In this document: positions 5,967 to 10,195 of the stretch, piece after piece
Numbering within the stretch: position 1 is the stretch's first letter
How the letters are laid out: each line of letters opens with the position of its first letter
Assembly: GCA_949935895.1 (NCBI GenBank)
Contig: CATLGL010000055.1
Location: 1-10,195 of the forward strand
Reading direction: 5' to 3'
DNA length: 10,195 nt
From: an uncultured Clostridia bacterium
GTDB taxonomy: Bacteria > Bacillota > Clostridia > TANB77 > CAG-508
Translations under genes and position numbers: made by a program
Notes under the pieces: generated by a model
Told to the model about the DNA's origin: nothing
Database searches by the model: none
What the model saw: the letters and a program-made list of their open reading frames with translations, nothing else

Positions 5967-7248
5967 TTAATAAGTTGCTGTATCATTTAATTCCTCTTCA
6001 ATATTCAACAATCGATTATATTTTGCAACACGATCTGTTCTACATGGTGCTCCTGTTTTTATTTGTCCGCTATTGGTAGCAACAACAATATCAGCAATTG
6101 TTGTATCCTCTGTTTCTCCCGAACGATGTGATACTACTGCTTTATACCCGTTTTGTTTTGCAAGTTCAATAGCATCTAGTGTTTCTGTTAATGTTCCTAT
6201 TTGATTTGGTTTAATTAAAATACTATTTGCTACATTTTGGTTAATTCCTTTTTGTAATCGTTCCATATTTGTAACAAATAAGTCATCTCCTACCAATTGA
6301 ACCTTATCTCCGAATTTTCTCTGTTAATACCTTCCATGCTTCCCAGTCTTCTTCTGCTAGTCCATCTTCAACTGAAATAATTGGATATTCATTTGTAAGT
6401 TCAATAATGTAGTCTATCATTTCATCTTTGGTTTTAAATACATCTGTTTTCCAAAAATAATATCCTTCTTTCCCTACTTTTTTTGCTTCTTCATACATTT
6501 CTGTACTTGCCATATCAAGTGCTAGTGCAATATCTTCTTTTGGTTTAAAACCAGATTTTTTAATGGCTTCTACAATCATATTCAAGGCTTCTTTTTCCTC
6601 CTTCAAATTAGGAGCAAATCCGCCTTCATCTCCTACTGCTACACTATATCCATTTTGCTTTAGCACCTTCTTTAAATTGTGATATACTGTAACTCCCATT
6701 TGTAAAGCCTCCTGAAAAGTTGTTGCACCTACTGGTATAATCATGAACTCTTGAATGTTAATATTATTATCTGAATGCTTTCCTCCATTTAATATATTCA
6801 TCATAGGATGAGGCAAACGATTTGCATTAACCCCTCCTATATAATTATATAAACTCATTCCTAAAGAATTACTAGCTGCTTTTGCAACAGCAAGAGAAAC
6901 TCCAAGAGTTGCATTTGCACCTAATTTTGATTTATTTGGTGTACCATCTAGTTCTAATAACATCTTATCAATTTTCTGTTGTTCATATACATTGATTCCT
7001 TCTAATTCTTTTGCTATTTTTTTGTTTACATTTTCAACTGCCTGTAATACACCTTTTCCAAAATATCGTTCTTTATCTCCATCACGAAGCTCAACTGCTT
7101 CAAAACTTCCTGTTGATGCTCCTGATGGTACCATACTTACACCACAAAATCCACCTTCTGTTACAACCTCCACTTGTATTGTCGGATTTCCTCTAGAATC
7201 TAATACCTCCATCGCGTGAATTCTGCTAATGCCTAAATAATCCTTCAT
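5967..7248 (-). pseudogene. eno: Enolase, interrupted by a single-base frameshift
   Basis: Enolase converts 2-phosphoglycerate to phosphoenolpyruvate in glycolysis. Two minus-strand reading frames cover it. The first (7248 to 6304) runs from MKDYLGISRIHAMEVLDSRG to VLTEKIRR and stops; it holds VPSGASTG (about 40-47), GDEGGFAPN (E208), the Mg ligands D245 (ALDMAS) and E294 (VEDGLAEEDW). The second frame continues GDKVQLVGDDLFVTN with the third Mg ligand, K346 (IKPNQIGT), SHRSGETEDT and GAPCRTDRVAKYNRLL, to a stop at 5967. Enolases read TEK-[IL]-GDKVQLVGDD without a gap, so dropping one base (the C at plus-strand 6312, in AAAATTCGGAGA) restores a normal 426-residue protein with every catalytic residue. 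The ATG at 7248 has an ideal AAGGAGG (plus-strand 7256-7262). Nothing else is decayed, so this is either a sequencing or assembly error or a very recent mutation; a functional eno elsewhere would be needed if real. Confidence 0.93.
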
Positions 7249-7272
7249 ACTATTTCCTCCTTCAACTTATTT

Positions 7273-7300
7273 TGTATACAGTATGTTCTCTTATTGATAA
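7273..7300 (-). promoter_or_regulatory. Weak candidate promoter for eno
   Basis: On the minus strand TTATCA (plus-strand 7295-7300) and TATACA (7273-7278) are each 4/6 matches with 16 bases between, giving a leader of about 20 bases. The -10 is part of the perfect 8-bp palindrome TGTATACA (7273-7280). No better promoter for eno is evident in the 135 bases between eno and the tRNA, so this is tentative. Confidence 0.3.
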
Positions 7301-7357
7301 ATTATTCCAAGACTGCACTATTTTTTTTAATAAATACTAGAATTTTTATTCAATCTG

Positions 7358-7366
7358 TGTTAAGAT
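7358..7366 (+). promoter_or_regulatory. Possible extended -10 for the tRNA gene
   Basis: TGTTAAGAT fits the extended -10 pattern (TG-N-TAnnnT), 17 bases before the tRNA 5' end. No good -35 is present at the right distance (TAGAAT is the closest hexamer). Tentative. Confidence 0.35.
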
Positions 7367-7383
7367 AAATAAGAACTTTATAT

Positions 7384-7458
7384 TGGGGTATCGCCAAGCG
7401 GTAAGGCATCGGACTCTGACTCCGACATTCCTGTGTTCGAATCACAGTACCCCAACCA
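7384..7458 (+). tRNA. tRNA-Gln, anticodon CTG, CCA encoded
   Basis: The cloverleaf is complete. Acceptor arm TGGGGTA (7384-7390) pairs with TACCCCA (7448-7454), then discriminator A7455 and an encoded CCA (7456-7458). The D-arm region reads CGCCAAGCGGTAAGGC. The anticodon stem TCGGA/TCCGA (7409-7413/7421-7425) encloses the loop CTCTGAC with anticodon CTG at 7416-7418, which reads CAG. The T-arm is CTGTG-TTCGAAT-CACAG. The U1-A72 first pair and TGGGGTATCGCCAAGCGG start are typical of bacterial tRNA-Gln. The gene is divergent from eno and appears to be a single-tRNA unit. Confidence 0.96.
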
Positions 7459-7459
7459 A

Positions 7460-7488
7460 GCTTACATTATATGAACAATAAGCGTTTT
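7460..7488 (+). terminator. Possible weak terminator after tRNA-Gln
   Basis: GCTTA (7460-7464) pairs with TAAGC (7479-7483), followed by GTTTTAT. The stem is only 5 bp with a 14-base loop, so this is a weak call made mainly from its position right after the tRNA. Confidence 0.3.
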
Positions 7489-7732
7489 ATATTTTAAATA
7501 GTAAAATTCATGTAATACTACATAACCAATGCTTTGTTTTTTATTTTCAGTTTATCAATAGTTTTTTATTTTTTTAAATTTGTTTGGTTTCACTATATCA
7601 ATTCTTCTTTCTATTTCCATTATTTTGAAATAAAAATTTAAAAAAAGGATTGAAAAATTTTATGTTTTATTATATACAATATATATATCATTTTTACACA
7701 AAGTTAAAAAATAATTCCCCCTGTTAAAAATA
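7489..7732 (+). other. AT-rich intergenic stretch, no gene recognised
   Basis: About 245 bases between the tRNA and the promoter region of the EAL-domain gene. It is very AT-rich, with homopolymeric T and A runs and an alternating ATATATATAT tract near 7680. I see no conserved RNA motif (in particular no GEMM-type cyclic-di-GMP riboswitch), no direct repeats and no open frame longer than about 20 codons with a credible ribosome-binding site. Curvature of the phased A/T tracts could matter for promoter activity but is not shown. Confidence 0.6.
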
Positions 7733-7741
7733 TGATATAAA
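7733..7741 (+). promoter_or_regulatory. Candidate extended -10 for the EAL-domain gene
   Basis: TGATATAAA is an extended -10 (5/6 match to TATAAT plus TG). The position expected for the -35 (about 7713-7718, AATTCC) does not match, so the promoter would be weak or activator-dependent. Transcription would start at about 7748, immediately before or within the AAAAAGGAGG ribosome-binding site, which makes a very short leader; a start further upstream is also possible. Confidence 0.4.
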
Positions 7742-7750
7742 ATAGAAAAA

Positions 7751-7792
7751 GGAGGAATCATCCAGATTTTTTTATTGGATGATAAATTAATT
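7751..7792 (+). promoter_or_regulatory. Ribosome-binding site with hairpin between it and the start codon
   Basis: GGAGG (7751-7755) is followed by the perfect inverted repeat ATCATCCA (7757-7764) / TGGATGAT (7776-7783), loop of 11 bases (or 9 with a closing G-U pair). The nearest in-frame ATG is at 7793, 37 bases from the GGAGG in linear distance, but only 10 bases if the hairpin is folded out. The alternative TTG start at 7775 lies half inside the stem and 19 bases from the GGAGG. The arrangement suggests that folding sets the effective spacing for ATG 7793. Confidence 0.55.
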
Positions 7793-10027
7793 ATGAAAAA
7801 AAGAAACAAACATCAAATACAACGATACAAATTACATATTCAATGGATTCTTCCCCTGTTTATTATTCTATTAGTATTATCTTATCTAGGAATTAGATTT
7901 GTAAAAAATCTTACTTATAAAAATGTTTATAATAATATTACTGAACTTAGTGAACAAACAACTGCTCAATTAAATCTTTCTATTACTGATCAAAAAAAAT
8001 TTGTTGAAATAATGGTAGATTCTATCAATAGTGGCTATTTCAAAACAGCAGATGACATTTTTAATCGTTATCGAAATGATTTAGAAGATTACCATTTTAC
8101 AAGATTAGTCATTTTAGACAAGCAAGGAAATGGTATGACAAGCGATGGTCATATCGTGGAAAATTATCCTAATATGCAAGAATTTTTTAATCAAAGCACC
8201 GTTTATTTGTCTGAAAATAGACCAAGTACTGTATCTAATAACCAAGTAAACATCTACTCAAAAACTTTTACTTTAAATAGAAAAAATTTGGTATTATTTG
8301 CTACTGTTAACACAGAAGATTACAAAGAAATTTTATTAAGAAGATTGTTTCATGGTAAAGGCGGTACTTATCTAATTAATAACTCTGGCTCTATCCTAAT
8401 TGATTCATTTAGCGATATAAACCAAAATAATGTTAATTTATACCATTATCTTAAAGAAAAGTATCAATTAACAAGTGAAGAAAGCCTTGCTAAACTTGAT
8501 TTAATGGCGGAAAATATAAGAAATAAGCAAGTTGGGACTTTTGATATAAAATTTGATAAAAGTACTTACTTTATTCACTATGAAAAATTAAATGTAAATG
8601 ATTGGTACGTTGTTAGCCTTGCTCCTGATGATACCATTGCCAAGGAACTTACTACTTTTATAACTCTTTCTCTTTTAGCATGTTTATTTATTATTCTTAT
8701 TATTATTGGCATCTGTATCTATATTGATCTTTCAAACCAAAAGAAAAATCATAAATTATATAAAATTGCATACATTGACCCTATAACTTTTCTTGGTAAT
8801 GACTCTTATTTTAAAGAAAATGGTAGCCTTTTTTTACACAATAATGATGAGCAAACTAAATATATTATTTCCCTTGATATCGATAAATTTAAAGCCCTTA
8901 ACACTATTTATGGTTATGAATTTTGCAATCAAATTCTAAAAAAACTTGGAGAAAAGTTAACTACTATTCTTCCTTCAAACAATATTACTTGTAGAATTTC
9001 AAATGATGTTTTTGCTACTATATTTAGTTATAAAAATAATATTGAACATTTGTTAAATAAAATATTTACAGAAGTATCAACTTTAAATATTGATGATGTA
9101 TCTATTTATATCAATTTATCAATTGGTGTTTATAAAATTAAATCAGAAGACACAGATATCAATAAACTTTTAGATAAAGCATATATGGCTCGAGCCAAAA
9201 TAAAAGGGTTATATCATGATAATTACTATATTTTTGATGAACTACTTGAAAATAAATTGATTGAAGAACAAAAAATTGAATCCTCCATGGAAGATGCTTT
9301 AAAAAATAATGAATTTAAAGTAGTATATCAACCTAAAACACTTACCCATAATGAAAAATTAATTGGTGCAGAGGCTTTAATACGTTGGGAAAAAAATGGA
9401 AATATTATTCCTCCTAATAAATTTATTCCTTTATTTGAAAAAAACAAATTTATTATCAAACTTGACTTATATATTTTTGAACAAGTATGTAAAGATATGG
9501 CAAATTGGAAAAAACAATATGGTTATGTACCGACTATTTCTATAAATGTTTCAAAAGAACATTTTGTAAATGAAAATTTTATTGATACTTATGTTGCAAT
9601 TTGCGATAAATATCAACTCGATAGACGTTACATTGATTTAGAAATCACAGAAAGCGCTACTATTGATGAAAAAATAGATATTTTAAAAATACTAAATACA
9701 ATTAAGGAAAAAGGATTTACTATTTCTATTGACGATTTTGGTACTGGTTATTCTTCTCTTAGTATGTTGCAAAACATGCCAATTGATATTATTAAGATTG
9801 ATAAGATTTTTGTTGATAAAGCAGATTTAAATAGTGATAAAAATATTATTAACTATATTATGTTTCTTGCAAATCGTCTTGATGTAAAAACCATTGTAGA
9901 AGGCGTTGAAACAAAAGAACAAGTAGAATTTGTTAAAAATTTAAAATGCGATATGATACAAGGCTTTTACTATTCAAAACCTATTTCAAAAGAAGATTTT
10001 GAAGATTATTTTAATAAAAATAGATAA
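7793..10027 (+). CDS. Membrane-bound cyclic-di-GMP phosphodiesterase: dCache-like sensor, degenerate GGDEF, EAL
   Basis: A 744-residue signalling protein predicted to hydrolyse cyclic-di-GMP. A basic N-terminus is followed by TM1 (about 18-37), an extracytoplasmic region of about 245 residues resembling a dCache sensor (ending in a typical NDWYVVSLAP strand), and TM2 (about 288-312). The GGDEF-like domain (about 325-480) starts YIDPITFLGND and keeps the SLDIDKFKALN segment, but the signature is SNDVF (403-407) instead of GGDEF, so cyclase activity is unlikely; it may bind GTP as a regulator. The EAL domain (about 490-744) has E527 of EAL, N585, E617/E620 of LEITES, D647-D648 of DDFGTG, K668/K671 of IKIDK, E703/E706 of VEGVET and Q723 of QGF, that is, a complete catalytic set. 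The ATG at 7793 is preferred; an upstream TTG (7775) would add six residues. It stands alone, with a terminator after it, so its target pathway (motility, adhesion or biofilm) cannot be read from context. Confidence 0.93.
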   Translation: MKKRNKHQIQRYKLHIQWILPLFIILLVLSYLGIRFVKNLTYKNVYNNITELSEQTTAQLNLSITDQKKFVEIMVDSINSGYFKTADDIFNRYRNDLEDYHFTRLVILDKQGNGMTSDGHIVENYPNMQEFFNQSTVYLSENRPSTVSNNQVNIYSKTFTLNRKNLVLFATVNTEDYKEILLRRLFHGKGGTYLINNSGSILIDSFSDINQNNVNLYHYLKEKYQLTSEESLAKLDLMAENIRNKQVGTFDIKFDKSTYFIHYEKLNVNDWYVVSLAPDDTIAKELTTFITLSLLACLFIILIIIGICIYIDLSNQKKNHKLYKIAYIDPITFLGNDSYFKENGSLFLHNNDEQTKYIISLDIDKFKALNTIYGYEFCNQILKKLGEKLTTILPSNNITCRISNDVFATIFSYKNNIEHLLNKIFTEVSTLNIDDVSIYINLSIGVYKIKSEDTDINKLLDKAYMARAKIKGLYHDNYYIFDELLENKLIEEQKIESSMEDALKNNEFKVVYQPKTLTHNEKLIGAEALIRWEKNGNIIPPNKFIPLFEKNKFIIKLDLYIFEQVCKDMANWKKQYGYVPTISINVSKEHFVNENFIDTYVAICDKYQLDRRYIDLEITESATIDEKIDILKILNTIKEKGFTISIDDFGTGYSSLSMLQNMPIDIIKIDKIFVDKADLNSDKNIINYIMFLANRLDVKTIVEGVETKEQVEFVKNLKCDMIQGFYYSKPISKEDFEDYFNKNR

Positions 10028-10040
10028 TAGTAAAAAACAG

Positions 10041-10067
10041 AAAATGTAATACTTTATTACATTTTTT
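10041..10067 (+). terminator. Intrinsic terminator of the EAL-domain gene
   Basis: AAAATGTAATA (10041-10051) pairs perfectly with TATTACATTTT (10055-10065) around a CTT loop, and the T-run extends to six T's (to 10067). It begins 14 bases after the stop codon. The stem is AT-rich, but the position, 11-bp length and T-run fit an intrinsic terminator. Confidence 0.78.
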
Positions 10068-10081
10068 GGAGACTATCGTAA

Positions 10082-10119
10082 AAGTTGTGTAAATCGGATT
10101 TCCTTCCGATTGATAACTT
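10082..10119. repeat. Two-step inverted repeat downstream of the terminator
   Basis: AATCGGA (10092-10098) and TCCGATT (10105-10111) form a perfect 7-bp stem with a TTTCCT loop. Outside it AAGTT (10082-10086) can pair with AACTT (10115-10119) across a small internal loop. It is the most GC-rich spot in this tail and follows the terminator by 15 bases. It could be a second transcription stop, an RNA element of a gene beyond the window, or an operator. It matches no motif I know. Confidence 0.5.
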
Positions 10120-10162
10120 GAAAAAAATTAATATTTTAATAACTAATTTTATTTTAATTATA

Positions 10163-10192
10163 TTTTTCTAAAAAATCAATCTTTTAGAAAAA
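10163..10192. repeat. 11-bp inverted repeat near the right window edge
   Basis: TTTTTCTAAAA (10163-10173) and TTTTAGAAAAA (10182-10192) are perfect inverted copies around an 8-base spacer. Neither strand has a U-tract after the stem (each ends in A's), so it is not a standard terminator. It may belong to the next gene outside the window. Confidence 0.45.
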
Positions 10193-10195
10193 GTT

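Noticed and set aside
5967..6296. The downstream enolase frame as an independent 109-residue protein
   Set aside because: Its sequence is the normal C-terminal third of enolase, its ATG is an internal Met-like codon created by the frame, and no ribosome-binding site precedes it; it is part of the frameshifted eno.
7661..7726. A 21-codon open frame (ATG TTT TAT TAT...) in the tRNA to EAL-gene gap
   Set aside because: Too short, spacing from AAAGGA is about 12 bases, composition is plain AT-rich background and it runs into the promoter region of the next gene.
7459..7750. Cyclic-di-GMP riboswitch upstream of the EAL-domain gene
   Set aside because: None of the conserved GEMM elements is visible in this AT-rich stretch.
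7384..7800. tRNA-Gln as the attachment site of an integrated element carrying the EAL-domain gene
   Set aside because: No integrase, no repeat of the tRNA 3' end downstream, and the EAL-domain gene has the same AT-rich codon use as the region.
1..10195. CRISPR array, insertion sequence, toxin-antitoxin pair or defence system
   Set aside because: No regularly spaced repeats, transposase motifs or paired small genes are present; apart from the 99-residue membrane protein the genes are conserved housekeeping or signalling genes.

Overview
The window looks like a chromosomal segment from a low-GC Gram-positive bacterium (Bacillota, most likely class Clostridia). This rests on very AT-rich DNA, purine-rich Shine-Dalgarno sequences before nearly every gene, sigma-A-type promoters with 16-17 bp spacing, Firmicutes-type tig/clpP/clpX and pyrH/frr neighbourhoods, and a YlmH-family S4 protein. 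I cannot name a genus from sequence alone.

Layout, left to right. Positions 1-1042 (minus strand) hold the 5' part of frr (ribosome recycling factor, cut by the window edge), preceded by pyrH (UMP kinase, GTG start). Positions 1185-1605 (plus strand) form a compact single-gene unit: a perfect consensus promoter, a 99-residue unrecognised membrane protein and a strong intrinsic terminator. Positions 1604-7248 (minus strand) are a housekeeping run, in transcription order eno (enolase), a YlmH-type S4 RNA-binding protein, tig (trigger factor), clpP and clpX. eno is interrupted by what looks like a single-base insertion. The clpX-clpP pair and tig cover folding of nascent chains and ATP-dependent proteolysis; the S4 protein is ribosome-linked. 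Recognisable promoters precede ylmH, tig and clpP, so the run appears to be several transcription units rather than one operon; clpX has no visible promoter and probably rides on clpP.

Positions 7384-7458 (plus strand) encode tRNA-Gln(CUG), divergent from eno. After about 300 bases of AT-rich DNA without a recognisable gene comes a 744-residue membrane-anchored cyclic-di-GMP signalling protein: an extracytoplasmic dCache-like sensor, a GGDEF domain with a degenerate signature and an EAL domain with intact catalytic motifs, so a likely phosphodiesterase. Its Shine-Dalgarno and best ATG are separated by a perfect 8-bp inverted repeat. A terminator hairpin follows, then two further inverted repeats in the last 120 bases.

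I see no CRISPR array, transposase, integrase, phage module or recognisable defence system. The points most worth a second look are the enolase frameshift, the self-contained membrane-protein unit set among housekeeping genes, and the hairpin between ribosome-binding site and start of the EAL-domain gene.
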